Program-made: the position numbers and the translations under genes
In this document: positions 16,147-24,477 of the stretch, piece after piece
How the letters are laid out: each line of letters opens with the position of its first letter
Position numbering within the stretch: position 1 is the first letter of the stretch
The notes under the pieces: generated by a model
What the model saw: the letters and a program-made list of their open reading frames with translations, nothing else
Told to the model about the DNA's origin: nothing
Database searches by the model: none
DNA from: Tianweitania sediminis
GTDB taxonomy: Bacteria > Pseudomonadota > Alphaproteobacteria > Rhizobiales > Rhizobiaceae
Assembly (NCBI RefSeq): GCF_017813335.1
Contig: NZ_JAGIYY010000004.1
Coordinates: 124,001-188,000, forward strand
Direction: 5' to 3'
DNA length: 64,000 nucleotides

Positions 16147-17418
16147 TCAGTGCCCCTGCAGCAGTCGCTCGAGCGCCACGGCCATCACCTTAGCAGATTG
16201 CACCATGTCCTCGATGCCAACCCACTCGTCGGGCTGGTGGGCGAGATCGAGAACGCCCGGTCCATAGGCGATGCAGTCATGGATGTGGCCGATGCGCGCG
16301 ATGTGCTTCTGGTCATAGGTGCCGGGCGAAATCACATATTGCGGCTCGCGATCAAAGATCGCCTGGATGCCTTCCGCCACAGCCTTCACCACGGGCGCAT
16401 CGCGCTCGGTCATCGTGGGATGCACTTCCATGAGGTCGCGGATGGCATAATCGAAGCGCGGGCGATCACGCTTCAGGCGGTCGAGGATCTCCGTGATCTC
16501 GCGCTTCACGTCGCTCAAGTCTTCTTCCAGCAGGAAGCGTCGATCGATCACAAGACGACAGGCATCGGCCACATTGGGCGAGGGGAGGCCCGGACGAAAA
16601 TCCTCCGTTTGGCCGCCATGAATGGAATTCAGGTTCAAGGTCGAACGGCGCGCGCCTTCCGGCACCACGGGCATGACCGTCTGCTTCTTATCAAGCGCGG
16701 GAAACAGTTCCTCCTCAAAGGCATCGAGAAGCGCGCCCATGTGGCGGATTGCACTGTCGCCCAGAAAGGGCATCGAGCCGTGCGCGATCTTGCCCTTGGT
16801 CTGGATCTCGGCCCACCACACGCCACGATGGCCGAGGCAGATCCGATCCTTGTTGAGCGGTTCAGGGATGATCACGTGATCGACACGCGGAGCGGAAAAA
16901 TAGCCCTTGGATGCCAGATAGGCTACGCCGCCGAAACCGCCGGACTCTTCGTCAACCGTGCCGGAAATTTCGATGGCGCCAGCGAAATCCGGGTTCTGCT
17001 CGATGAAGACCTCGGCCGCGATGATGGAAGCCGCGAGGCCGCCCTTCATGTCGCAGGTGCCGCGGCCATAGACACGACCGTCCTTCACCACACCTTCGAA
17101 GGGATCGACAGTCCAGCCCGCGCCGGCTTCCACAACATCGATGTGGGAGTTGAAGTGAACAGTCTTGCCGGGCTGCTTGCCCTCGAAGCGCGCAATCACA
17201 TTGGTGCGCGGGTATCGGTCGGTGTCGCCGGGCGTTCCTACGCCGCGCACATACTCAACCGCGAAGCCCTTCGCCTTCAGCCGCTCCCCAATATACTCGG
17301 CGCAAGGCGTGTAAGCCTCGCCGGGTGGGTTCACCGTCGGAAACCGGATCAGGTCCTGCGTCAGGGATGTGAGTTCATCGACTCGGCCGTCGATGGCGCG
17401 AAAAAGCATTTCGATCAT
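16147..17418 (-). CDS. M20 family metallopeptidase (ArgE/DapE-like deacylase)
   Basis: A 423-residue dinuclear zinc amidohydrolase. Metal and catalytic motifs are visible: HFNSHIDVVE around residues 87-96 with the HxD pair, GRGTCDMKGG at about 117-126, and the catalytic EE pair in DEESGGFGG. The length and motifs fit acetylornithine deacetylase/succinyl-diaminopimelate desuccinylase relatives, which cleave N-acyl amino acids. GGAGAT precedes the ATG at 17418; the long upstream open extension is arginine-rich and not conserved. As first gene of the importer operon it is likely the catabolic enzyme for the imported substrate. Confidence 0.88.
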   Translation of the reverse strand: MIEMLFRAIDGRVDELTSLTQDLIRFPTVNPPGEAYTPCAEYIGERLKAKGFAVEYVRGVGTPGDTDRYPRTNVIARFEGKQPGKTVHFNSHIDVVEAGAGWTVDPFEGVVKDGRVYGRGTCDMKGGLAASIIAAEVFIEQNPDFAGAIEISGTVDEESGGFGGVAYLASKGYFSAPRVDHVIIPEPLNKDRICLGHRGVWWAEIQTKGKIAHGSMPFLGDSAIRHMGALLDAFEEELFPALDKKQTVMPVVPEGARRSTLNLNSIHGGQTEDFRPGLPSPNVADACRLVIDRRFLLEEDLSDVKREITEILDRLKRDRPRFDYAIRDLMEVHPTMTERDAPVVKAVAEGIQAIFDREPQYVISPGTYDQKHIARIGHIHDCIAYGPGVLDLAHQPDEWVGIEDMVQSAKVMAVALERLLQGH

Positions 17419-17565
17419 GGGTGATCTCCAGCACGTCCGATGTCGATTTGGCAAGATGGCGGAGTGGTTATGCGAGCCTGCGTCCGCTGTTTGCATCTTC
17501 ACCCTCGCTTCACCGGCGAGTGCTACGAAGGGGAGTGCCTTGGTTGTTCTGCGTCGGGGAAAATC

Positions 17566-17994
17566 ATGTTGAAAGTTGTGGCAGGGCTTTGCGTCCTTGC
17601 TCCGGTTCTTTTCGCGCCTGTTGCGGCAAATGCGGCAGCACTTGTTGCTCACGTTGACATCGGCAAGCAGACCATGACGGTGACGCAGCAAGGCAAGCTG
17701 CTTTACACGTGGCCGGTCTCAACCGCACGGCCTGGCTTTGCGACGCCAAGCGGATCGTGGCGACCTTACCGCATCCACACGATGTGGAAGTCGCGCAAGT
17801 ATGACGATGCGCCAATGCCCTATGCCGTGTTCTACCATCAAGGCTGGGCTGTGCATGGAACAAGCGCAGTTCACCGGCTCGGGCAGCCGGCTTCGCATGG
17901 CTGCGTCCGGCTTGCCACAAGCAACGCGAAAACGTTCTACGATCTCGTGAAGGAGATCGGCGCCGGAAACACCCGCATCATCGTAAAGGACTGA
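17566..17994 (+). CDS. Small L,D-transpeptidase (YkuD domain)
   Basis: This 142-residue protein has a signal peptide (about 1-23, ANA cleavage) followed directly by a YkuD catalytic domain. The active-site motif is SHGCVRL with His111 and Cys113, and an upstream HG pair in WAVHGTS. It would cross-link peptidoglycan 3-3 or attach envelope proteins in the periplasm. The start has GGGGAAAA upstream; a 42-residue extension to 17440 is rejected because the signal peptide begins at MLKVVAG. It is near the minimum length for a functional YkuD enzyme and has no binding domain. Confidence 0.9.
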   Translation: MLKVVAGLCVLAPVLFAPVAANAAALVAHVDIGKQTMTVTQQGKLLYTWPVSTARPGFATPSGSWRPYRIHTMWKSRKYDDAPMPYAVFYHQGWAVHGTSAVHRLGQPASHGCVRLATSNAKTFYDLVKEIGAGNTRIIVKD

Positions 17995-18000
17995 TCGTCG

Positions 18001-18960
18001 TTAGCCGGCGCTCTTCGGGGCAGCCGGCTTCTTCTTTGGCTTGCGGATCTTCCAGCGCTTATGGAACCACATCCACTGCCCGGGATCCTCGCGGACCCAG
18101 CCTTCAGCGATGTCGTTGAGGAGCTGGGTTGTAGCCGGCACGTCGACTCGACCGTCCGGGCCGCGGGGAATTGCGATCGCTTCCTGGATCTCCAGCCGGT
18201 AGCGGTTGTTCGGCAGCCGCACACAACGCGCCGGGTGGACGTCGCAGTTGTAGTTGCGCGTCAGCTTCGCGACGAGCGGGCTGCTCTCACAAGCGCGGCC
18301 AAAAAAGGTCGTAGGCACACCGTGGGAGAAATGCTGATCCACCAGCACGCCAACATTGCCCTCATTCTCCAGAATGCGTGCGACAGTGAATGCAACGCCG
18401 CGCCGTGACGCCAGGAGCGCCCCCATGGCCCCGGAACGCCGGCGAAACACATAGTCGGCAATGTAGGGATTGTTGGGCGGCCGGAACATGGAGGTCATCT
18501 CCAGCCCGAAGGTTGAGGCGGCGATTGGCAGGAACTCGAAGTTGCCGAGATGCCCGGTGAAGAACAACCGCGCCTTCTTCTCCTCATGCAGGCGCCGGAA
18601 GATGTCGGCACCCACGACGTCCACACGTCCCGACCCGGGACGCTCCGGGTCGTAGTCGAACAAGCGGTCGAGAAAGATGTATTCCGCCGCCAACCTGCCC
18701 ATGTTGCCCCACATGGCGCGGGCGATGGCTTCGTGCTCTTCGGCCGATTTGTCCGGATAAGCCTGGCGCAGATTGTCCAGGGCGACGCGGTGACGGCCAC
18801 TCAAAGGACCCAGCGTGCGCGCGGCCTTGTCGGTGAAGGTGAGGGCGCTGTCGGCCGGCACCAGGCGCAGAACCGCCATCAAGCCGAAGGCAAGCTGGGC
18901 AATAAGCCAATACTGGAAAAGCTGCAGGCGATTACGCAGTTTCGCGACGAGCGGCCGCAT
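18001..18960 (-). CDS. lpxXL: Very-long-chain acyltransferase of lipid A (LpxXL)
   Basis: A 319-residue member of the LpxL/HtrB lysophospholipid acyltransferase family. The HX4E catalytic motif is HLGNFE with His137 and Glu142, and there is a hydrophobic N-terminal anchor. Position as last gene after acpXL, two ketosynthases and an alcohol dehydrogenase identifies it as the rhizobial LpxXL, which transfers the C28-type hydroxylated acyl chain from AcpXL to lipid A. The start overlaps the upstream stop as TGATG. The lysine/proline-rich tail (KPKKKPAAPKSAG) is not part of the catalytic domain. Confidence 0.9.
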   Translation of the reverse strand: MRPLVAKLRNRLQLFQYWLIAQLAFGLMAVLRLVPADSALTFTDKAARTLGPLSGRHRVALDNLRQAYPDKSAEEHEAIARAMWGNMGRLAAEYIFLDRLFDYDPERPGSGRVDVVGADIFRRLHEEKKARLFFTGHLGNFEFLPIAASTFGLEMTSMFRPPNNPYIADYVFRRRSGAMGALLASRRGVAFTVARILENEGNVGVLVDQHFSHGVPTTFFGRACESSPLVAKLTRNYNCDVHPARCVRLPNNRYRLEIQEAIAIPRGPDGRVDVPATTQLLNDIAEGWVREDPGQWMWFHKRWKIRKPKKKPAAPKSAG

Positions 18961-19985
18961 CACATCCTGAGCACGATCTTGCCGAACACGTCGCGGCCTT
19001 CCATGCGCTTCAACGCAGTGGCGATGTCGCCGAACCCGACTTCCGTGTCGATTACCGGATGAACCAGCCCTTGCGCCATCTTCTGCATGGCATTGCCCAG
19101 ATTGTCGATCCGGCAGCCAAACGATCCGTGCAGCTTCAGCTGCTGCTGGAACAGTTGCATGAGGTTGATCTGCGTCGAAACGCCGGAAGTTGAGCCGCAG
19201 GTCACAAGCCGCGCGCCCTTTTTCATGCACAGCATCGAGCCGGCAAAGGTGTCTGCGCCGACATGCTCGAACACGACGTCCACTCCGCGCTTCTTGGTCA
19301 GCTTGCGCACAACTCCCTCGAAGCGATCGGTGCGGTAGTTGATCACGTGATCGGCACCGAGCGCCTTGGCAGGCTCGATCTTGGCATCCGAACCGACGGT
19401 CGTGATCACCGTGCAGCCCATCTTCTTGGCAAGCTGGATGGCTGCCGTGCCGATGCCGGAACCGCCGGCATGAACAAGGATCGTTTCGCCGGGCTGCAGC
19501 TTGGCGTTGTCGAACAACATGTGCTCGACGGTGCCGAACGTGACGGGCGCAAGCGCGGCTGCAACGTCGGATACGCCGGGCGGTGCCGGCACCAGAAGGC
19601 GAGCCGGCAGGTTCACATATTCCTGCGCAAAGCCATCAAGATGAAAGCCATGCACGCCCTCCACGTGCTCGCAAAGATTGTCGCGTTTTTCAACGCAGTT
19701 CTTGCAGCGGCCGCAGGTGCGTGCGCCATAGATGGCCACGAGTTCGCCTTCCCGCAGGTTCGACACACCGGGTCCAATCGCGGCGATCGTGCCGGAGGCT
19801 TCCGCGCCGATCACCAGCGGCATCTTGCGCTTGGCAAACGCCATGCCGCGCCAGCCCCAGACGTCGATGTGGTTGAGCGCGACAGCCTTAATGGCGACGG
19901 TCACTTCGCCCTGGTTGGGCGCTGCGGGCAAGGGGAGATCCACCGGCTCCAGCCGGCGATCCTCGACCAATTGAAGCGCACGCAT
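18960..19985 (-). CDS. Zinc-binding alcohol dehydrogenase of the VLCFA locus
   Basis: A 341-residue medium-chain dehydrogenase/reductase. The structural zinc site has four cysteines, Cys91, Cys94, Cys97 and Cys105, in TCGRCKNCVEKRDNLC. A nucleotide-binding GGSGIGTAA motif lies near residue 164. In Rhizobium and Sinorhizobium the homologue (often adhXL or orf5) sits between fabF1XL and lpxXL and is presumed to reduce an intermediate of the very-long-chain acyl chain. Both ends overlap neighbours by one base as TGATG, so the locus is translationally coupled. Confidence 0.88.
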   Translation of the reverse strand: MRALQLVEDRRLEPVDLPLPAAPNQGEVTVAIKAVALNHIDVWGWRGMAFAKRKMPLVIGAEASGTIAAIGPGVSNLREGELVAIYGARTCGRCKNCVEKRDNLCEHVEGVHGFHLDGFAQEYVNLPARLLVPAPPGVSDVAAALAPVTFGTVEHMLFDNAKLQPGETILVHAGGSGIGTAAIQLAKKMGCTVITTVGSDAKIEPAKALGADHVINYRTDRFEGVVRKLTKKRGVDVVFEHVGADTFAGSMLCMKKGARLVTCGSTSGVSTQINLMQLFQQQLKLHGSFGCRIDNLGNAMQKMAQGLVHPVIDTEVGFGDIATALKRMEGRDVFGKIVLRM

Positions 19986-21256
19986 CAGGCAGGTTCCCGC
20001 GTCATAGCGAGGCAGGCATTCTGCCCGCCAAAACCGAAGGAGTTCGACAAAACGGCCGACACCTGCGCGTCCCGCTTGGCATTCGGGACGACGTCAAGGT
20101 CGATCGCCGGATCGGGATGGTCATAGTTGATCGTGGGCGGAAGCACGCCGTTCTGCATCGTCAGAAACGAAAACACAGCTTCCACGGCGCCTGCCGCCGA
20201 AAGCGTGTGGCCGATCATCGACTTGTTGGACGATACAGGAATCTTGCGGATGCGCTCGCCAAAGACCGTGGAAAGCGACAGATGCTCCATCTTGTCGTTT
20301 TCCGGCGTTGAGGTGCCATGCGCGTTGACGTAGTCGATCGCCTCGATCTCGAGCCCTGCATCCGCGAGTGCCGCCTTGACCGCGGCAATGGCCGGCGACC
20401 CGTCCGGCTTGGACCGCGTGCGGTGGAAATCATCGGCGCGTTCGCCGCAGCCCTTCAGGATCCCCAGCACCTTGGCGCCGCGCGCCTGGGCGCTTTCAAG
20501 CGACTCAAGCACCAGCGCCGCGCCGCCTTCCGCCAGCACAAACCCGTCGCGGTCGCGCGAAAACGGCTTGGAAGCCTTTTCCGGCACATCATTGTTGGTG
20601 GAAAGCGCAGACAAAAGTGAGAAGCGGATCAAGGCTTCGGCGGTCGCCGATCCATCTGCGCCGATCGCCAGCGCACGATCGCATTCACCGCGGCGGATCG
20701 CTTCCACGCCAAGCTGAATGGCGGTGGCACCAGATGCGCAGGCGGTTGAAAGCGTGATCGGCAGCCCGCGCGTCCCCAGCCGTTCCGACAGTCGGTCCGC
20801 GATGAAGCCGAACTGCGCGGACTCGAACATGGCGAGATCGTTGCGCACCCGGGCAGAACCGAGCAGACGCTGATAACCTTCCACATCCTCAATGTTGGCA
20901 CCGTAGAGCGTGAAGCGGTCTTCCCATTCGAGTTCAACCGGCGGAGACGCAAGGAAGAGCGGCCCCCCGAATTCGCCATCGATCCCAGCCTGCGCGATCG
21001 CTTCCCGCGCCGCCGTTTCGGCCAGCTCGCTGGTCAGCGCGGAGTTGCCCTTGCCGCTGGACGCGAGGAAGTCCACGGTCCCCGCAATAGTGGTTTTCAG
21101 GTGCTCGGTCGGGAAACGCGTGATCCGGTGGATGCCGGAGCGCCCGCCTGTCAAAGCGGCCCAATTGTCTTCCTTGCCGATGCCAAGCGAGGTGACCACG
21201 CCCATGCCCGTGACGGCAACCACAGGCCTGCCAAGATGATCTTTCGCAGCCGTCAT
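19985..21256 (-). CDS. fabF1XL: Beta-ketoacyl-ACP synthase, active partner of the VLCFA locus (FabF1XL)
   Basis: A 423-residue KAS II-type condensing enzyme with the full triad: Cys173 in STACASG, His313 in NAHGTST and His350 in IGHTLSAAG. It would elongate acyl-AcpXL towards C28. GAGGA precedes the chosen ATG; a four-residue extension to 21268 is possible. It is separated by eight bases from the upstream ketosynthase-like gene, whose active-site residues are missing, so the two may act as a heterodimer. Confidence 0.9.
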   Translation of the reverse strand: MTAAKDHLGRPVVAVTGMGVVTSLGIGKEDNWAALTGGRSGIHRITRFPTEHLKTTIAGTVDFLASSGKGNSALTSELAETAAREAIAQAGIDGEFGGPLFLASPPVELEWEDRFTLYGANIEDVEGYQRLLGSARVRNDLAMFESAQFGFIADRLSERLGTRGLPITLSTACASGATAIQLGVEAIRRGECDRALAIGADGSATAEALIRFSLLSALSTNNDVPEKASKPFSRDRDGFVLAEGGAALVLESLESAQARGAKVLGILKGCGERADDFHRTRSKPDGSPAIAAVKAALADAGLEIEAIDYVNAHGTSTPENDKMEHLSLSTVFGERIRKIPVSSNKSMIGHTLSAAGAVEAVFSFLTMQNGVLPPTINYDHPDPAIDLDVVPNAKRDAQVSAVLSNSFGFGGQNACLAMTREPA

Positions 21257-21264
21257 GATCGTCC

Positions 21265-22437
21265 TCAAGCTCCGGCGACGGTCGCAACACCGCCGTAGCG
21301 ATGATAACCGATGGCGGTCGCCACGGCGGTTTCCACCGGGCCGTCGAGCGGTTTCTCGTGATCTGCCTCAAAAGGGGGGCAGGCCGCGCCACGGTGGACC
21401 GCCAGCGCCGCAAGCGCAACCGCGAACGGGAACTGCACCTCCTTCATGTGGCCGGTCAGCGTTGAAAAGCCGCGTGCGGCCAGCCCGCGCTGATCAATCG
21501 CAATCTTTTCCATCTCCGTGGCGCGGTGGGCGCCAGACGCGCCGGAAAACACCAGGTGCGGATGGTCGGGAAGGTCCAGTTCGCCCAAGAGATGTGAGAT
21601 CGCCGCTTGGTCCGGCTTCGCGCCGGCGGCCGCAACCCGACCGAGCCGTGCATACGCTTTCCGGCCGCGCTTTTCCGCGTGGTCGCGCGATTCCAGCACC
21701 AGAAAGGCGCCGCCCGAACCGGGCACGATCCCGCCCCCTTGCGTTTCCGAGCGTGACCAGACCGGTGCCCACGAGCCGCGGTGAAGGTAGGCCGCCAGTT
21801 CATAGCCAAGCAGCATGTCGGGATGCTCGGTCTGAAAGGCTGCGCCAACAAGCACATGCGTGGATTGCCCCGAGCGGATACGGGCTGCTGCGGTCTGGAT
21901 TGCGGCAACCCCGGCGCCTTCTTCGCCCATGAAGGTGCGCGACGAGCCCGTGACCTTGTGGACGATGGAGATGTTCCCGGCAAGCAGGTTGGAAAGCTGC
22001 GCGAGAAACAAAGTGGGGCGCAGATCGGTGGTCAGGCGCTCATTGAGGAGAACACCGTGATCGCCGTTGCTGCGCGACTGGTCGAGGATGGAGATGTCGA
22101 CCGCCGTATCACGTTCGCCGCCACCGGCCGCAACCACCATGTCCATGGTTGCGCATAGCGCTTCGTCGTTCTTGATGCCGGCATCGTCCAGCGCCAGGCC
22201 GGCCGCATAGGTGCCAAGCCGCTGCCAGGTTTCCATCTGCCGCTGGTCACCGCGCTTAGCGATCTGCTTGCCCCAATCGATCTCAGGCAGCGGGTGTACC
22301 GTGTAGGGTGCAAAGCGCTCGCCATCGATCACGGGCGCGGGAGACGCGTCGCTGATGCGGTTCCAGTGTTCGCTGGTGCCTTCGCCCAACGAAGACACAA
22401 GCCCGATCCCGGTTATGACAACGTCGTTGGCGCTCAT
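21265..22437 (-). CDS. fabF2XL: Ketosynthase-like protein without catalytic cysteine (FabF2XL)
   Basis: This 390-residue thiolase-fold protein clearly belongs to the beta-ketoacyl synthase family (VVITGIGLVSSLGEG start, GSGGAFLVLES). However, the nucleophile position reads VTGSSRTFMGEEG (about 162-174), with serines where TACASG is expected. The first histidine motif is also lost (SGASGAHRA instead of NAHGTST); the second, GHMKE at 329-333, survives. Position and family agree with FabF2XL of the rhizobial locus. By analogy with polyketide chain-length factors it may be a non-catalytic partner of FabF1XL. That role is inference. Confidence 0.85.
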   Translation of the reverse strand: MSANDVVITGIGLVSSLGEGTSEHWNRISDASPAPVIDGERFAPYTVHPLPEIDWGKQIAKRGDQRQMETWQRLGTYAAGLALDDAGIKNDEALCATMDMVVAAGGGERDTAVDISILDQSRSNGDHGVLLNERLTTDLRPTLFLAQLSNLLAGNISIVHKVTGSSRTFMGEEGAGVAAIQTAAARIRSGQSTHVLVGAAFQTEHPDMLLGYELAAYLHRGSWAPVWSRSETQGGGIVPGSGGAFLVLESRDHAEKRGRKAYARLGRVAAAGAKPDQAAISHLLGELDLPDHPHLVFSGASGAHRATEMEKIAIDQRGLAARGFSTLTGHMKEVQFPFAVALAALAVHRGAACPPFEADHEKPLDGPVETAVATAIGYHRYGGVATVAGA

Positions 22438-22450
22438 GGCGGAGTTTGGC

Positions 22451-22732
22451 TCAAGCCGCCTTGGCCGCAACCAGCGCGTCGATCTTGGCGCAAAGGTTCT
22501 TCATCACGAAATATTCTTCTGTGGAAGCGCGCCCTTCGTTTACGTCCTGGGTCCACTTTTCCAGTGGAACCTTGATGCCGAATTCTTTGTCGATGGCGAA
22601 GACGATGTCGAGAAAATCGAGGCTGTCGATGCCCAGGTCGTCGATGGTGTGGCTGTCGGGGGTAATGGAGTCACGATCGATCTCGCTCGTCTCAGCGATA
22701 ATATCTGCGACCTTGTCAAAGGTGGAGGGCAC
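22451..22732 (-). CDS. acpXL: Specialised acyl carrier protein AcpXL
   Basis: A 93-residue acyl carrier protein with the phosphopantetheine attachment site DSLDF (Ser37), acidic helices and the C-terminal alanine-rich tail typical of rhizobial AcpXL, which is longer than housekeeping AcpP. It carries the 27-hydroxyoctacosanoate-type chain destined for lipid A. It leads the operon; the next gene starts 13 bases after its stop and is fabF2XL, not the fabZXL dehydratase usually found there. Confidence 0.93.
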   Translation of the reverse strand: MPSTFDKVADIIAETSEIDRDSITPDSHTIDDLGIDSLDFLDIVFAIDKEFGIKVPLEKWTQDVNEGRASTEEYFVMKNLCAKIDALVAAKAA

Positions 22733-22860
22733 GGGCGATTCCCTTGCTGAAATACTTCATGTGCGATTTGGGCCGGGTTCCTAGATCGTTTTGCCGGGAA
22801 GGGAAAGGGGCTTTGCCGCAGCTGAAGGGCAAGCCTCCGCCGGTGGTATGTTCAAGCCAA

Positions 22861-22890
22861 AGAAAAAGCGGACCGAAGCCCGCTTCTTTT
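22861..22890 (-). terminator. Terminator after the pyridoxamine oxidase-like gene
   Basis: AAGCGG (22866-22871) and CCGCTT (22880-22885) form a six-base stem with an 8-base loop, flanked by A-rich and T-rich runs on both sides. On the minus strand the stem runs into CTTTTTC, ending transcription from 22909 before acpXL. Confidence 0.7.
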
Positions 22891-22908
22891 TGTGCGATCG
22901 AAGACCGG

Positions 22909-23391
22909 TCACCGACCGAAATTGACCTTGCCGTGTTCGCCCACATTCGGCGTGCCGCCGGTCACCTTCGTGCGCACGATCTCGAACGCATGGAGGATGG
23001 AGCTGCCGGTTGAGTCCCAATACTGGCCTTCGGTGGGCCGGAACGAGATCACCACCACGTCAGCGGTTTCTGCGTCGCCGTCGAACCACGCGTCAGCATA
23101 AGCGTTCCAGAGCTCCTTGATCATGGCACGATCCTGGCTCTGGGTTGCGACGCCCGACAAGGACGCGAAGTCGTTGGTGCTTTCGTTCGCGAAAGTCAGG
23201 TTGATGTGGTGCTCTTCGTTGATTTCGGTGGTCTTTCCGGACTGACGCTCCGACAGGAAGCGCACAACAAAGCCGTCATCGTCGAAATGCGGCGCCATCG
23301 GCCGCGAGCGAATGTCTTGGCCATCATGAGTGGCGACCATCACCACCTTGAAGCTCTTCAACATGGACCAGAATTCTTGCTTGTCTTTCAT
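22909..23391 (-). CDS. Pyridoxamine 5'-phosphate oxidase-like (general stress protein 26 type)
   Basis: A 160-residue split-barrel flavin-binding protein. Family features are the opening ML..FKVVMVATHDGQDIRSRPMAP, the GFVVRFLSERQSGKTTEI strand-loop and the C-terminal ADVVVISFRPTEGQYWD. The group is annotated as general stress proteins and binds FMN or FAD; the substrate is unknown. It is a single-gene unit with its own terminator, upstream of but separate from the acpXL operon. Confidence 0.85.
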   Translation of the reverse strand: MKDKQEFWSMLKSFKVVMVATHDGQDIRSRPMAPHFDDDGFVVRFLSERQSGKTTEINEEHHINLTFANESTNDFASLSGVATQSQDRAMIKELWNAYADAWFDGDAETADVVVISFRPTEGQYWDSTGSSILHAFEIVRTKVTGGTPNVGEHGKVNFGR

Positions 23392-23460
23392 GGGCGGATC
23401 TCCCCGTTCGAGTTGCTGGGGGAATGCACGACGAGCGAGGATGGTTCCGGAAGGAGGCGT

Positions 23461-24021
23461 TCAGTTGAAGACGATCCGCGCGGCAACATGGAGCAGTTCT
23501 CCAACAGGCCGCACGATCAGGGCTTCACCTTCTCGAGCCGCTTGTCCGGTGAGGGCACGGATGGTGACATCGTTGGTGACAAGAACGAGGTTCTCGGGCT
23601 CGGCATACTGCTCCACCAGCGCCCGGATTTCCGCAACGGCTGCCGCTGCGGCGACGTCGTCCGCCGGTTCGTCCAGCGCCGGCAGATCCATGATGTCTGC
23701 TCCGCGAAACGCCAGGTCTGCGGTTTGGCGCGCCCGGCAGCTGCGGCCTGTGTAGACCTGGTCCACCACCTGTGCGCGCGCCAGAAACAACGACCCGATC
23801 CGCCTTGCCTGTTGTTGGCCTCGATCGGTCAAGCCGCGCCCGGCCCGGCATGCAGCCGCTTCATTCGGCGCGGCAGCTTGTCCCCCGACGGAATAAGCAT
23901 GCCGGAGGAGAACCACATGTCCGCCCTCGCGCAGCATCGCCCAGCCGGCCTCCGTAGCCTGAACGGGAGCGGCAAGGAGCGTCATCGACATTGCGAGTAG
24001 AAGAGGAAGGAAGCGACTCAT
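23461..24021 (-). CDS. Exported histidine phosphatase-family protein, second catalytic histidine replaced
   Basis: A 186-residue protein with a signal peptide (about 1-22) and a histidine phosphatase fold. The RH motif is present as LLRHAYS (Arg40, His41), as is the RxxQTA arginine element (CRARQTA at 95-101). At the second catalytic histidine, usually VTH, the sequence is VTNDVTIRALTG with Asn150. The protein may therefore bind rather than hydrolyse phosphate esters, or use another residue. The start MSRFLP was chosen over a TTG-initiated extension to 24117 because it begins the signal peptide. Confidence 0.8.
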   Translation of the reverse strand: MSRFLPLLLAMSMTLLAAPVQATEAGWAMLREGGHVVLLRHAYSVGGQAAAPNEAAACRAGRGLTDRGQQQARRIGSLFLARAQVVDQVYTGRSCRARQTADLAFRGADIMDLPALDEPADDVAAAAAVAEIRALVEQYAEPENLVLVTNDVTIRALTGQAAREGEALIVRPVGELLHVAARIVFN

Positions 24022-24119
24022 AGGCTGGAGATAGTCGGTTTCGATCGAAGCCCCAAATAAAGCCTGTGCATCTTTCCGTGCACTCAACCGTTTGGCGTCA
24101 CCAACCACGAGGATCAATC

Positions 24120-24377
24120 ATGTCGATAGCTGACCAGATCAAGGAACATGCCGAAGTCATCGGAGCCGATGGCGTTCACGTCGGAACCGTGGATGGCGTG
24201 GAGGGCGATCGCATCAAGCTCACCAAGAAGGACAGCGGCCAGGGCCGCCATGAAGGGCATCATCATTTCATTCCCCTGAGCCTCGTTGCCGAGGTGGAAG
24301 GCGACAAGGTGCGCTTGTCGGCCAATGCCGATGTGGCGGTGACCTTCGAGGAAGAACAAGGCGGCAGCGCCGCCTGA
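24120..24377 (+). CDS. DUF2171 domain-containing protein
   Basis: An 85-residue cytoplasmic protein with the DUF2171 pattern: an N-terminal IKEHAEVIGADGVHVGTVDGVEGDRIKLTKKD stretch in pieces, a histidine-rich loop (HEGHHHFIP) and an LVAEVEGDKVRLS strand, resembling PRC-barrel-like beta proteins. GAGGATC precedes the ATG. A strong terminator follows 21 bases after the stop, so it is monocistronic. Function is unknown. Confidence 0.85.
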   Translation: MSIADQIKEHAEVIGADGVHVGTVDGVEGDRIKLTKKDSGQGRHEGHHHFIPLSLVAEVEGDKVRLSANADVAVTFEEEQGGSAA

Positions 24378-24398
24378 AACAGGCGATGATCTGTTTGT

Positions 24399-24434
24399 AA
24401 GAATGGGTGGGCCTGGTCCCGCCCATTCTTTTTT
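24399..24434 (+). terminator. Rho-independent terminator after DUF2171
   Basis: AAGAATGGGTGGG (24399-24411) pairs with CCCGCCCATTCTT (24418-24430) with one G-T pair and a 6-base loop, followed by TTTTG. Confidence 0.85.
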
Positions 24435-24477
24435 GTGCCTCGTTGCGCTGCAGCAATGAGCGACCTATCGAGGCTGC

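Noticed and set aside
16114..17424. A 436-codon open frame antisense to the M20 hydrolase
   Set aside because: Metal-binding motifs are all on the minus strand; the plus frame is a shadow.
17450..17520. A stretch resembling the start of a tRNA (GATGGCGGAGTGGTTATGCG)
   Set aside because: No matching acceptor stem, anticodon arm or T-loop sequence follows, so it does not fold as a tRNA.
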